A program made the position numbers and the translations under genes. Below, one piece after another: positions 43,825 to 56,725 of a DNA stretch of 64,000 bases; positions within the stretch are counted from its first letter, which is position 1; each line of letters opens with the position of its first letter. The notes beneath the pieces were generated by a model that saw only the letters and a list, made by a program, of their open reading frames with translations, ran no database searches and was not told where the DNA came from. Where the stretch lies: NCBI GenBank assembly GCA_928212115.1, contig CAKMRJ010005745.1, positions 94,355,129-94,419,128 on the forward strand. The letters are read 5' to 3'. Origin of the DNA: Lactuca virosa (Eukaryota > Streptophyta > Magnoliopsida > Asterales > Asteraceae).

Positions 43825-45391
43825 TGATAACGTCTATTTTATGCATATATTTATGATGTTTTCTTATTACTTTATACTATGTTTTTATGTTATTTAGAAC
43901 TAAAAGATACTTAATATGTTTTGAAATATTCAATTACAGTTAAAATGGGAGCTGGAATACAAAAGGAAGAGAATGGAGCTGAAAAGATGCAAAAAGGATA
44001 TTGCTGGCAGATTGACCCCTGCAGTGTTTCGGGTATATCTGATGACTCGTAAGTCCAATTGACGAGATTCAAAATGTTCTGAAAAGTAGACGAAATTTCC
44101 TACGAGTTATGTGATAGGGCCTTTTTGCTAATTCGGCATTTATCTTATCCAAAATCGGCCTTGAAGATGAAGCATAAAAGCTGGACGGAAATTCCTTCCA
44201 AGTTACTTATTCCCCAAGCACCACTTACCTTATTTTTATTTCCTTAATCCCTAAGCCAACATTAGTTTCCTTATTCCTATCCAACTCTAATATTCCATAT
44301 TAATTCCATCTCCATTCAACTATAAATACCCCATATCATTCACCCATTTTCATAATCTATGATATTCCACTTCGACTTGTGCGACAAGAAATCTTCATAG
44401 CTGCTGTTTTGAGGGTCTAGAAGGCGGCCGGAGGGCCGTTAAGCTGATATGGAGCAATGATCTAAGGGATTGGAGAGCGGATTCGTGTCGGTAATCAGGT
44501 GGTTTGTTATCATGACCATGTTTAGCATTCCATTGTGATGCCACTATGTTTTTACTTTTTGATTTTGGTGTCAAACCATTTGCTTTGAGTTTATGATTAG
44601 ATAAAACCTTGATTTGTGGATTAATTGCTATATTGGATTGTTTTATTCATGTTTAATTTATCTTGATAAGCTTGTTAAAAGATCCTTATGTGTTAATGAC
44701 AATTATTTTCTGTTAATTAACCAGCATATTAAGTTGCATGAACATCTCTTAATTGCTAATCTCTTATGATTTTGATGACCATCAAGATTATATGCCTAGG
44801 AATAGCGAATGTGAATCTAGGGTTAACTATGAAATAAGTAAGTTAATGTGTGAGCCTTGTGTGACGAACCATCAACAAGAGGTTAATTGAATTGACAAAT
44901 TTAATTAACTATTATTACAAGTCTTGCTTGATACGAACTGAACACTAGGAAACCTGTTAGTTTAATCAACTGATCACTGCTTGAATTGACTTGTTTGCTA
45001 AAGGATTAGTAATAGCGAACGTGAATCTAATCATTTTAGAAATCGGTGAACATGAATAAATAAATATGTGTGTGCAATTGTCTATGATTTTAAGGTGTAA
45101 TTTGTCTAAACCAAAGTACCTAAAGTGATTTGTCTTCCTGTCAGTCTATCGAGATTTGCTATTTAGTTATTCGTTTGAGATTTAATAATACATTTCTTTA
45201 TTCCTTTCGTGTGCTTTGTAACCTATAATCAAATATTTTAAATTAATTCACTACCGTTCCCCTTGTGTTCGACACCCTTGCTTATCAAAACTATATTATA
45301 CTCGATCGGGTTCACTGCCTGTAAGGTGTGGTTTAGATGCGATAAATTAGGAATTATAAATAAAAAACTAGTGCATTAAATATTCACATCA
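43825..45391 (+). mobile_element. Solo LTR J (Athila-like gypsy) in the G leader
   Basis: Starts TGATAACGTC, ends TTCACATCA, and is flanked by TGGAA (43820-43824, 45392-45396). It has a TATA box (ACTATAAATACC, about 44319-44330) and a late phrase CCCCTTGTGTTCGACACCC, as in Athila/Tat LTRs. 1567 bp without primer site or coding sequence, so a recombination product. Confidence 0.8.
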
Positions 45392-45709
45392 TGGAAAATG
45401 AAGAGTTTTTCATTTAAAAGCACATTAAGTCTCATAGGTTATGAAAATGGAAGAGTCTCTATTTTTAATGTCATCATAAAATGTTTTTTATGTCTTCCAT
45501 AATTTGTCCTCAAGTTATAGAACTTGAAAAGTCTTCCATAAAAACCATATTAAACACATAAGTTATGGAAACCAATAGTTTTTGAATTGTTCAAAACTTG
45601 CCCTCAAGTTTTGGAATTTGTAAAGTTACCCCCCATGTATACTTTAATTCCAACCCTTAGAATTTTAAAAGTTTAAAATTCAACCATTATACTATTATAA
45701 TATTATAGG

Positions 45710-45757
<48 letters not shown>

Positions 45758-45774
45758 AAGATTAAGTCAGTCTT

Positions 45775-46540
45775 ATCGTTAGTAGGCCTCATTCACGAAG
45801 CCGGTCTATAAGGGGGGTATAAGGTTACTGCCTATCAAATGGCAGTTTAATGGGTGTCCACTCTCACCCACCGCTTCCTTGACTGGTGGATGGTCGTTAG
45901 CCGAACGGATAGGACAGAACATTAATTCTCCCTTCATTAAAAGTATAATGATAAATACTAAGTAACTAAACTCTTATAAATTCCCAATCTTAGTTACTTA
46001 GGAAAATGTGAATTTGGTGCTAACCCATGAAATTGCACTATGCACCTTATTAAGTCGTTAGTGGAGTGTGTGTGGTTAACCGACACACTAATCTGGGACT
46101 GACAATGTGTGGCAAATGGTAGCTTGATGTTAATCATAGATCAATGGAGCGTGTGTGGTTAACCGGCACATTGATTAGGTGGTTGTAACATTAAGTGTAC
46201 CAGGTTAATTATCATGGTTATTCACTCCTTGTTTGTGATCCTCGGCATCCCAGTCACAAACTTGAAGGGCACAGTCGAGATTTAAACATGCCATTGAATA
46301 GTTCAATGAATCTCAAAAGATCTAGGAGTTTCAATTCATTTAAAACCTAATGTTAAATTTCGTTTTTGATGGTGTAAATTGGTAAATCGTTATTTACCTA
46401 CCTTCAAATATTTTGTAGCTTTGATTACGACATCCCTCTTCCAAGTTATAAAATATTGTGTTGGGTCCTAGCCTTAATATTTCATATTGGGTGTTATATT
46501 AAGGGCTTAAATCAACTAAACTTGAATTTCTCCATCATAG
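45775..46540 (+). other. Conserved structured leader of copia G
   Basis: Starts with GTAGGCCTCATTCACGAAGC, CGGTCTATAAGGGGGGTATA and CACTCTCACCCACCGCTTCC, all shared with copia I. Two hairpins with loop GTGTGTGGTTAACCG lie at about 46054-46092 and 46138-46178, and a hairpin with loop GATTACGACATCCCTCTT at about 46405-46458. A (TA)n run (45714-45752) sits just before. Gag follows at 46541. Confidence 0.75.
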
Positions 46541-47260
46541 ATGTCTAGTTATGACAACTTTGGTCTTCTTTATCCTTTTGGATAAAGCTATTCTAATGAA
46601 GATGATATCCCAAATGGCAATTAAGGTGAAAGATTAATCCCTTTGTTGTGCATTAATGGGACTGGAAATCATACTTCACTTCCTCCACCTCCTCCAATTG
46701 TTCTCCCTAACCCACAAGTTCTTGAAAAGTTCACTCAATCCCTATTGGCAAGCAGTGTCTATATGTACTCTCATCTTGGAGATGAAGTCTCATATTGACA
46801 AGCTGGGAGAGTTGGGTGTCGAAGTCTCAAGAAAGTTGACTGTTGACTGGGTTCTTCAGTCACTTTCCGAGTCATATAGTGAGTTCTTTAAAGGACTACT
46901 ATGTGACAGACCACGACATAACCCTTAATGATCTTACCTATTTGCTTGTTGCTGCTGAATCAGCAATGATTTGGAGCACTGGAAAGGCAAATTTGATTGG
47001 AAGATCTACTTCCCAAACTTACATTGACATTGACAATGGAAACATTGGAAGTCCAGAAAAGTCTTCTCTTCCTAATGCAAAGGGATCGGCCATAGTTAAC
47101 CCGGTTGACCAAATCGTAAAGAGAAAGGCTAAGTCTGAGATAGTCCCATGTACCATTACTAAAGAGCCCATAAGTTTCTATTGCCAGAAGAAAGGGCATT
47201 AGTTGCGAAGCTGCCCTATTTACCTGAAAGTCCACTAGGATGGCAAAAGTCAAAAAATTT
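46541..47260 (+). pseudogene. copia G gag remnant
   Basis: An ATG at 46541 opens MSSYDNFGLLYPFG and stops at once. The later pieces are clearer: SHIDKLGELGVEVSRKLTVD with LQSLSESYSEF (46785-46890) matches the middle of copia gag, and a decayed CCHC knuckle FYCQKKGH-stop-LRSCP lies at about 47176-47215. Frames shift near 46840 and stops interrupt. Sequence is unlike the gag of copia I despite the shared leader. Confidence 0.7.
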
Positions 47261-47646
47261 GACTATGCTTCAGGTAAAGTCCACTATCTAACTCTATTAA
47301 GTTCCTATTTGGAGATTCTTATTGCATGATGTGACTAGGTCGCATTTTGATGTATTGTAGAATCGGAAAAAAAGAGGAAGCTTAGAAGAAGAGTATGTTG
47401 AATCTGATCGCGAAGATGGATTTCGATCGCATGATTCGAAGATCAGAATTTTGAGCTGCTGCTTAAGAGTTATGATAGATTGCTTAGGAATAGATAACAA
47501 CATAGTTTTCATATGTATTTGCATTGTAAGGATAAGTTTTTCCGCAATTTTAAAATAAAAAGGAAAATTTTTGATTTTATTTTAAGTATCCTGACAATGG
47601 CATTTGTGAAAATGGTTGTTTACATGATTCCATTGATAGCAATATT
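47261..47646 (+). pseudogene. Decayed gag-pol join of copia G
   Basis: No clear domain remains between the knuckle and solo LTR K. The last five bases (ATATT, 47642-47646) are the target copy of K. Confidence 0.45.
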
Positions 47647-47810
47647 TGTCACAACCCGAAAATTTCTATCTTATAAGGTCAAACATATCAACTTAAGGTC
47701 AAACTTATAGGCTTCTAGACCGATTATACATAAGAGTTGCGTGTTAGGAAGTGAACCACGTAAGAACCAAGAGCCTAGAACAAAATTCGAGCCATAAAAC
47801 CTCAACAAGT

Positions 47811-48175
47811 GAGGTTCACGGCCAAGAAACATGTTCACCGTCGTGAACCCTTCTTAGGCCGTGAACTCATGCTATAAGTATGAGTTTTAGCCACTTTTCC
47901 TTCACTTCTTCTTCTCTTGTCCGTAATCACTTCATTCTCTCTCAAGTATCATATTTCAAGAACACCATCTTTCACTCTTAAACATTCCTTTTCCTTTGCT
48001 ATTCCTTAGAAGCTTACTAGGATCTTCAAACACTTTCCAAAACACCAAAATCTCCAAGATCTTCAAGTGTTCTTCATCATTTTGGCCGTAAACCTTCAAG
48101 TGGGCCGTGAACCATTCAAGTGGGTCGTGAATCATCAAGCTTGGGCCGTGAACACCTCAAGCCCAACCGTGAACA
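47811..48175 (+). promoter_or_regulatory. LTR K promoter: CCGTGAAC motifs around a TATA box
   Basis: A TATA-like site CTATAAGTATG lies at about 47872-47882. Upstream (47811-47866) are GGTTCACGGCC, GTTCACCG, CGTGAACCC and GGCCGTGAACTC. Downstream (48083-48175) are GGCCGTAAACC, GGGCCGTGAACC, GGGTCGTGAATC, GGGCCGTGAACAC and ACCGTGAACACC. Confidence 0.55.
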
Positions 48176-49229
48176 CCCCTTCAGCCTCCTAACTTGCTTC
48201 TAACACTCCTTTGGTGAGTTATTCTTGCATCCTAGGTTGTTTCCCAATCACCTTTGTAGTTAGATTCACTAATTACAGGCCAATATGTATCATTATATGT
48301 CCTTTAGGACTCGTTTGTGCCTCGGGACTTCATTCGTGGGACTTATCATCCTTACTCAAATCTTCAATTGAATCAACCACATAAGGTGAGTTCATACCCA
48401 TATAATCTATATTTTAAATGTTTTTAAATGCTTTTAAAGGGGGGGAATACAAGTTGAACACAATGTTATTGTGTTAATATTTACCTGTGATAACCATCAC
48501 AATAAAGGAATTCTCGTGCTTTTATAAATTAGTAAATCAATTCAAAAACTCTTTTAAAAGATGTTAGATTGTTGTTTATAAAACTCCGTTCTAAAAGTAC
48601 ATGCTTAACTCAGTACATAATTGAGTCTTTTCTACAGGCCAGTAACAGTTCAAACAAACATACTAGTAACTATAATAGGTATAGTTTAGGGGATTACTAC
48701 TTACTACTTCTAGATCAGTGAAACTTACATGAGTCAGTTCATACATGAGTCAGTTCATACATACTATAACTAGAACAGGAAGGAACATACATACTATAAC
48801 AGGAATAGAAAGGAACATACATACTATAACAAGAACAAGATAACAATAATGTGAGCCACTACTTCATGGCATAACAATATACTTGTTGTGTCACGTTTTG
48901 TAACCAGAGTCTCCTAGAGGGAGAGCGTGAGTTTGTGTATAGATCTATACGGGATTGACCATCCTACACCTTGCTCCTAGCTACAGTGGGACCTGCAGGT
49001 CTGCGGGTGACAAATGTCATATCATTTTCAACGTCTTTAGATCGTCGTGTTTTATACTAGTCAATCAAGCATGGTTAAAACCTCATCACATTTTACCTTA
49101 ATTTAACTAAATGGTTTTAAGGTAGTTAGTACTTCAGTAGTTATTTTATACAACACTACTGTATATCTTCATTTTTTTCCATTAAATTCAGTTTGAAGGA
49201 GGCCTATAATGCTAACTTTATGATTCCCC

Positions 49230-49363
49230 GATAGATACATTAGGGATATATATTAATCGGATCCGACATGCAGTAGGATGTGTGCTTTCCGCTTCATTTC
49301 ATGTTCCTTGTTTGGTTGTGGGCTTAGAGCAGATTCACATAGTCTACTATCTATTCAATCTTG

Positions 49364-49396
<33 letters not shown>

Positions 49397-50090
49397 TATA
49401 TATATCCTGTATACACCAAGTAATCATAGGGAGTAACAGGTATGGGTCAGGTCACATCATACAAATTCAGTATACCGCTTTCTAGTACAAAAACATATTT
49501 TTCGGATAGAACATTAAGTAGGTGAAACTAGAAACTTATCTATAAAAGGTTTGATACGCATTATTAAACCAATATAACTAAAAGGACCTTAAATGCTTAA
49601 TTCTATAATACCTTAGTTTATACATCAGGGTTATATATAATTAATATCCGATAGGCAGTTGAATGTGTGTTTTCCGCCTTACTTCCTGTTTCTTGTTTGG
49701 TTGTGGACTTAGGGCAGATTCATACATTTAACTGTCTGTTCGATATTAGATTATATATAGCTAGTATAAACTAAGTGATTATAGAAGGAACTATTGTGGT
49801 TACCATTTTACTAAAGGAAATATATGATTTTCTTAAGGGATGTTTTCTTCAAATATAATAGAGCTATTACAGTTAACTCCGTAAGTACCAACTGAATACG
49901 CCAGGGTTATATACAATGAAGATCTAACAAACAATGGGATGTGTGACTTTCGCCTCATTTCCTGTTCCTTGTTTGGTTGTAAGCTTAGGGCAGATTCACA
50001 CAATCGATTGTCAGTTTACTCTAAATTGTATATAACTTGTATCCATTTAGTACTCATAGAAGGAATTGTAGAGTCATTTTTACTTATCAT
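49230..50090 (+). repeat. Three long repeats inside LTR K
   Basis: A unit with TTTCCGCYTYATTTC, CTTGTTTGGTTGT and TTAGGGCAGATTCA occurs at about 49286, 49671 and 49947 (spacing 385 and 276). Each is preceded by CAGGGTTATATAYAAT-like sequence. A (TA)n run lies at 49364-49406. Confidence 0.7.
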
Positions 50091-50478
50091 TCATCACATT
50101 AGAAAATATAGGATTTTCTGGAGGAACATGCGAACTTTTCTAAAAAGAACTTTTAGTATACTTTTTATAACTAAAATACTTATGAACTCACCAGCTTAAA
50201 TGCTGATCTAGTCTTTCAAAATAACTTGTATTCTCAGGAAACTAGTAGACATGTACACGCTCAGGGATTCAGAAGATGGAGCATAGTAGCTTCATATCTT
50301 GTTTTGTTATTTACTTTGTAGTCAATCTTTTGTGAATCTAATACATTGTAAACACTTTACTATTAATGCAATGGTTGTTTGTTACTTTGATTACTATGAT
50401 GCATGTGTTGTGATACTAGCATGGCGTCCTCCACCCCCGAACATTTTCGCCGTTCCGGTTTGGGGGTGTGAAAATATT

Positions 50479-53400
50479 GGAAAATGGATTTGATTCTTTC
50501 ATTTTTGGTAGTGTCATAATTTACCAAATAAGGAAAGATTCTCATCACCCAAGTTTCAGTTGGATAGAAACTTGGAATCATGCAACTTGTATTGTATGAT
50601 GAATGAGAATTTTCATCTTTGGGAAATTAAGACTAATTCCTTGTTCACATGTATATGTGAGTTAAGTGAAGGACTGGGAGATCGGGTACACTTGGTTGTG
50701 CGCTGATCAGGTCCACCACAAAGAAAGATAAGGCTATTCGTCATGATTTACTAAAGTTTAGTAAATATGGTTATGCTTACAAGTTTAAGTGTAATTCTGA
50801 AACTTTGGAAAAGTGTCAATGTATGACAGGACGAATGAGTAGAATCAAATTAGGCAGAAAGATAAAAGTTTCTCCAATCTGAAAATATGGGAGAGTAATT
50901 CGGTATCATGTTTTATGATCATCTTAATGATTATGAATAACCATATCACAATTGATCCTCTAAGGACATCCTAGTACATTTGTTTGACTAAGAAGAGGAA
51001 TCGTGAATTGTTGAAATGGTTAAATCAAAAGATGAATCATACTTCGTTCCAAAGTTGAGTCTTAGAGTAACACTCCAAGATCGAGCCTTGAGTGACATAA
51101 TGTTAAGAAGGTTTAAAACACTTATCAAATGTAGAGTAAAATGTTTTCTACTCTTGTGCATTTAAAATTGGTGAGTTGTGATGTTTTGGATAAAAACAAA
51201 GACCAACTAAGCCCAATTGTGTGAAGTGTTTGTCTTGATAAGAATCCGCACTAACTCTTGAATATTTGCTTTGTCAAGGAATGGTTCTTGACAAGAGAAT
51301 CTTATATGTCAAGAGGTTAGTAGGAGTCTTATAGATCTTGAAAAGTTTCAAGAACTAATCAAGGGTATTGTTTATAACTAGCACACAACTTGAGGTTTGT
51401 AACCTATCGTGCTGACATATTCTTGTTTCTGTGCCCATTCCAGTTAAAAGTTGTCTATGCATGTGAGTTCTATGAGTTCTCAGTTTTTTGCATAACTACT
51501 TGGAAGCAATGGTAGGCCTTTGTTCTGCCAAGTAGCAAGAAGTTAAGATTGAACAAGTTCATTCCATATGGATAGGAACACACACACCATAAAATCTAAG
51601 TGCCATAAGGTTTCTCTTCGATTCATGAAAATGATGGTGAGGAAACGCTTTCACTAAGTAGATTTTAAGGAGATAGCAATTGTGGTATTTGCATTCTCAA
51701 ATTCGATTATGATTACGACATCCCTCTTCATAGTTCGAATTGTGAGAAATGGCAAAAGGTCTAAACATTATGATTACGACATCCCTTTTCATAATTGTTT
51801 AGACACACATGTGAGTTATCTAAGGAAAGGTGTGTGATTTTGATAAAGTATTATCGCAGCATTTCGTATCAGAAATCTGAAATTTGGTAAGAAAGTCAAT
51901 AAAGTATTGATTTCTAGAAGTCCAGCTAATTTCTGGGTACATGTCAAAGCTAGTGGGAGCATAAGTGTTATACTGATAAGAGTATAATTATCATGTTAGT
52001 GGGAGCATAATTATTATGTTGCAAGTTAGCAATGTTAATTATAGAAAACAAAAGTTTCAAATTGCAAAGTTGCAGGGTTTGAAAAGTTGTTTTGCTATAA
52101 TTAAGGGAGAGGAAATTATACTCCATTCCAATTCTAAAAGCTTAGATTGAGATTTTAATCAAATTTAGTCAAGTATATATATGGATGTTATGTTGGAATG
52201 GTTCAACATAAGGAAATTCTGTATATGGAAATATTAATTGCGTTCTCAAAATTCGATTATGATTACGGCATCCCTCTTCATAGTCCGAATTGTGATAACA
52301 TGGCAAATAGAAAAAATTATAGCAAAAGACTGGTCTAGTATCATGTCTTTATGTGAGACATTATGAATCGTATCCCATATGCTTCGGGTATAGGATCAGT
52401 TGCATATGCTATAATATTTATATGTGTTCTGAATTTTCCAAATGCCTAGGGCATTAAGAGGGAAAAAGGACCAGAACTGTATATGACTAAAATGATTAAG
52501 CAATTGTCGAGGACAATCTGAGGTTTGCCAAAGATTGGGTGCTCATGGACAGTTGGAAGTATAATGTTAATTTTTGGGAGGACCATATTGACATATTCTG
52601 AAAGGAGGCAGCTCTTGTTCAGAAGTGATATTCAAAATGGGAATATGAAAATGTTTCCATAAGTGGAAGTTATTCGTTAAATCTGTGTAAGATTAGAAAA
52701 GCTTAATGCAAGAAGGATGTTCAAATGAATGTACTTTGAATGTGAGACTTCGTTTCCATGCAATTGCTCTCAATTGGAATACTTTTTAATGTCTGTAGCC
52801 AAGTCTTTGTGACTTTTATGCATAGTCATTACAAGAGGATCATTGCATATAAGTTTAGAATCTATCAGATTTTAGTAAATGGCAAAGAATCTTGTATTCT
52901 TACATTTATCATAAGGATTTGGAATTGTGAAATGAGCATCATTGAAATGTTTTCAATTGATCTATTCCACAAAGAAAGGACCATAGGTAAACATAGTGTG
53001 CATGCTTGGAGCATGAGACAACTATTGTTTTAATTTGAGTATTAAGTTGATTATTCGAAACATTATACAATGAATAATAAGTAATCAATATGACTCAAAA
53101 GTTTTGGGCTATATAGGATTTAGTATTATTCTTGTGTTTCACTTTGCATGTTTTGACTTCCCAAATAACTAGGTTATTCAAACCGTGCACAGTCGATCAT
53201 ACTTTGGAAGTAGGTATTGAGGCAAGACTGTCATGAATGGGTCTGTAGTATGTCTAGATGTTTTAGACATAGTTGCAGTATTCATGAGTGCTCCTGGAAT
53301 AAGATTCAAGTATTGGATTAAACCCACGCTCATTAGAATCACTTCATGGATTTCATCACGAGTGATCGTGAGACGATAATATCTTATATTCTTCAAACGG

Positions 53401-53604
53401 AGAGATATGAGTTGCAGTCTACAAGTCGGTTGCACATTGATAATGTGAAAACGCACCAGTAACTAGGTGTTATAAAATGCATTGTTGTGTGTGATTTGAT
53501 GAGTAGATAGAGCAAGCATATGAGTCGAAGTTTATCCATTCCTTTTACCCTTGGATGGATAAAAGCGATATCTGTGGGCCCCTCGATGATTTAGTGATGA
53601 CAAC
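50479..53604 (+). pseudogene. copia G pol, badly decayed, and 3' untranslated part
   Basis: Only scraps are readable. RHDLLKFSKYGYAYKFK-like sequence near 50740-50790 resembles the integrase region YGYIYLIKHKS. KASGSIS at about 51946-51966 and RIPYASGIGSVAYA at about 52368-52410 match the copia RT region just around and after YVDD. From about 53130 the sequence parallels the 3' untranslated part of copia I (ACGAGTGATCGTGAGACGAT, then CCCCTCGATGATTT). Three extra GATTACGRCATCCCTYTT hairpins lie at 51693-51795 and 52240-52300. Confidence 0.6.
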
Positions 53605-55919
53605 TGTCACACCCACGAACCAGACGGCGGAAATGTCTGGGGGCTTGCACGTGACTTCATCTTGTAATATCATCACAATTGTATATAATTGAAACAAGAC
53701 AACATCATCATCATGCATATCAAATACAACCAACATTCTTTACATCAAGTACAATATCATAAATTACATGTTCAAAATATTTAATGTATGTTGATAACAA
53801 AATATAACAAATTCCACCATTTCCTGCTGGCATTTCTTCTTAACGATTCCCTGAGAATACAAGTTATTTTGAAAAACGTCAACATATATAATGTTGATGA
53901 CTTCATAAGCATCTTTGAATGAAAAGTTTTGAATTGTTTGTAAACACTAGAAAATCTGATATTTTCTGAAAATGGTTTGAATGTGATGTATCAAAATCAA
54001 ATATTAATGCATGTGTGTTTTCTATATTTGGAATGTATAAAAATGTAATTCAGAAAAACCCTGTATTTTCTGTAGTACGTAAAAGATATTGTTTAACCGT
54101 TAATACCCAAGAAAATCCGATATTTTCTGTTTATAAAAGTGTTGCGGTCTCAACCCCAAGACCGAATGACAGTATATGTATGTTTTTGTATCCACAAGAT
54201 TTTATAGGTATTCTATAAAATTATGTTGGAGAAGATTTCTAAGTGAGTCGTTTTAACCATACTTGATTTTTGACGAGTTCGCCTGTCGTGGCGTTCTTAG
54301 GCGCCGGTTTGATTTACGGTAAGGTTTGTCAACCTAGACTGGCATAGTCTAGCTCTAGCAAACAGCTCAGGTGTGGGGAGTCACCCCGTATAGATCTATA
54401 TACAAACTCTCGTTCTCCCTCTAGGAGACTCTGGTTATAACTATAGGCTACGATCATACACTCTAGAGGTTTCAACCGACAGGTCTCACTAGATCATTTA
54501 TTGTTTTCACACGAGTATTGATTTACGCCATGTATAATGTTTTCCTATAGATAGTTAAGATTTGCAAAGCCCAGAAAATAAGTATATGAATGTATAAGGC
54601 CCAACAGACATGTAAGGGAGCAGCTATGGCCCACTAAGCATGTGATGTATAGACTGGGCCCATTAAGCATGTTAACGGGTCACAAAGGCCCAAATTAACA
54701 TATGATAAACACATTAGGCCCAACAAACATGTAAACGGGCCACAAAGGCCCAAATGGACATGTAATGGATATATTAGGCCCAATATCACGAAATTTACAT
54801 TTATGGCCCAAATATATATTAAATATTATTTTTGGTCCATTTTTATAGAAGTTGACATTTTTGGCTCAAAATATATATAACATATTATTTTCAGCCCATT
54901 TTTACCAAGATTTACTTTTTCAGCCTATTTTTGATAAAAATGGCATTTTCGGTCCAAGTTTTGGAAAAATTTGCATTTTTAGCCCAAATCCAAATAATGT
55001 GGCATTTTCAACCCATAAAACCGTAGTTTTATATTTTAGCCTCAAACTTGTGTAAAATAACAATTTAATCCATGAAAATCGGAATTTTTACCACTTTGGC
55101 CCACTGAAACCGAAAACCCCATTTTTAAGGCCCATTATGTAAAAATTTACGTTTTTGGCCTCTTTGTCACCAAAATATCGTAAAAAAACCCATTTCTTTT
55201 ATAAAAATGACTCCTTTAGTCTTGTAAAACCGTAAAATGCCAAGAAAGTCTCATCTTTTTGGTTATTTGTCAAAAATGGCCCTTTTTCAAGATTTTGTTT
55301 AGTTTATTATGAATCTTCACATGTTTAGCACATTTATCCTTATGGTAAGTTGTATAAAGTGTTGTAGTTTCCAAATATTGACTAGATCTATGAAGTTCTT
55401 TACACAATCACAACATACACTTAGAAAACACACATAAACATGCACAAATACATAGATCTAACACATAGCAACTTGTATTCTCCCCTAAAAACCAAGTAAA
55501 ACCGAAAAACAAGGGGTATGAACTCACTTTGCTTTGATGTTTTCGGTTCTTGGTGGGTAAAATGAGTAGATCTCGGCCCTAGGAAGTTTCTTGAGATGGA
55601 TTTCGAACTTGGATGGTTCTAAGAAACATGATCCACAAAAACATGGATGTAAGAGGAGTGATTTAAGTGTAAAGATGTAGTAAATCAACTTAGGTTGGTA
55701 AGATCTTACCTAGGATGATGATCTTGATGAAAAACCCTCTTGAAGACACACACAAAATCTCGAAAACTAAGAGGAGGAAGGAGGTGTTCTTGAGAGATTT
55801 CTTGAGTTTGAGAGGAAATTATGAGAGCTTGGATGAATTTTTGAAGTGAGTTGTGGAGAGAGGAGGGCCTCTCGGCCGATAATAAGAGAAGAGAGAGAGA
55901 GATGGTGAGGTGATGTTTG
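53605..55919 (-). repeat. LTR H (related to K), cut by copia I
   Basis: On the plus strand it starts TGTCACACCCACGAACC at 53605, the inverse of the end of LTR K. The left flank is ACAAC (53600-53604). It shares the TATAGATCTATA and CTCCCTCTAGGAGACTC blocks with K (about 54390-54432). The right end is beyond the window; 63894-64000 is its continuation past copia I. Degenerate GGCCCA units fill 54590-55260. Confidence 0.7.
54590..55260 (-). repeat. Degenerate GGCCCA / GCATTTTTNGCCCA repeats in H
   Basis: First GGCCCAACARACATGTAA-type units (54600-54790), then at least eight loose units of GCATTTTYRGCCCA-like sequence at roughly 30-60 bp spacing. Confidence 0.55.
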
Positions 55920-56714
55920 TGATGGGTTTTGAGCATTCTAACACTTCCTAAGTGTACATGCAACCCTAATAACCTTGAATCTATGTTTTCTCTATATACA
56001 TGCAAATTTCTTTTTCAAGGTTATTTCCTAACTAGCATGGCATGGGGGATTACATAAAACATAAAACTAGTAGAAATACATACCTTGTTGTTGCTTGGAT
56101 TCCTTCAAGACTTTGTGAGCCTAGCACCCCAAATGTTGTGCCTCAAATGCTTCACACAACACCACAAGACTTGGAATAACTTGAGAGAATACTTCTAGCA
56201 CTCAAAATTGGTTATGCCCTCTCTAGTAACACTATGTCCACTAGCACTACTAGGTCCTCATTTTGCTAGCCATAGGGTTCCTTTTATAGTGTTGTCACAA
56301 TTAGGGTTTACACATGAATGCCCTTAGTTGTCATGACTCTTGATTTCCCATGACCCATGGATTTGTAACTCCCATGGACTATCCATGGAGCTCCATTTGG
56401 TTACATCCATAACCCATAAACCATGGATCATTAATCCACCATAAAAGAATTGATGATTGTCATAATCAACCCTATAAATTTAATTAGTCTCACTTTGACC
56501 ACCAAATTAATCCTAGATTAATACTTGATCAATACTAATTAAATAATACTATTATTAATATATTAGAACTTATAATATATTAATAATCATAAGTGCCTTA
56601 TTCTCTCATTTAGTCTATCCAAGTATTGCAATGCCATGCAACCCAAATGGACCATGCCGGGTCGGGTCAAGTACATACCAAATAAAGTTATGGACTTAGA
56701 CACTATATCCAACA
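55920..56714 (-). repeat. 3' LTR of copia I
   Basis: 795 bp. On the minus strand it runs TGTTGGATATAG to AACCCATCA. A TATA box, CACTATAAAAGG on the minus strand, lies near 56281-56292. Confidence 0.92.
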
Positions 56715-56725
56715 GTCTCCCACTT
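56715..56725 (-). other. Polypurine tract of copia I
   Basis: Minus-strand AAGTGGGAGAC directly before the 3' LTR. Confidence 0.85.

Larger units (their letters stand above)
47647..50473 (+). mobile_element. Solo LTR K in copia G
   Basis: Starts TGTCACAACCCG and ends GGGGGTGTGAAA, a one-base decay of the expected GTGTGACA, flanked by ATATT (47642-47646, 50474-50478). 2827 bp without primer site or coding region. Related to LTR H in the opposite orientation (shared TATAGATCTATACGGG and GAGTCTCCTAGAGGGAGA). Confidence 0.8.
42551..53604 (+). mobile_element. Copia element G with nested solo LTRs J and K
   Basis: It has an LTR (42551-43326), a tRNA-iMet primer site with one mismatch, a long structured leader, a gag remnant and a badly decayed pol. 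Its LTR start TGTTGGATTAGATGTCTAAG and the stretch GGTATGTACTTGACCCG match copia I. Solo LTRs J and K sit inside it. At 53604 it is cut by LTR H, just where its sequence still parallels the 3' untranslated part of copia I (CCCCTCGATGATTT). The 3' LTR is outside the window. Confidence 0.8.

Noticed and set aside
52758..53033. 91-codon frame in the right nest
   Set aside because: Falls in decayed pol of copia G; no family signal and no homologous frame in copia I at the matching place.
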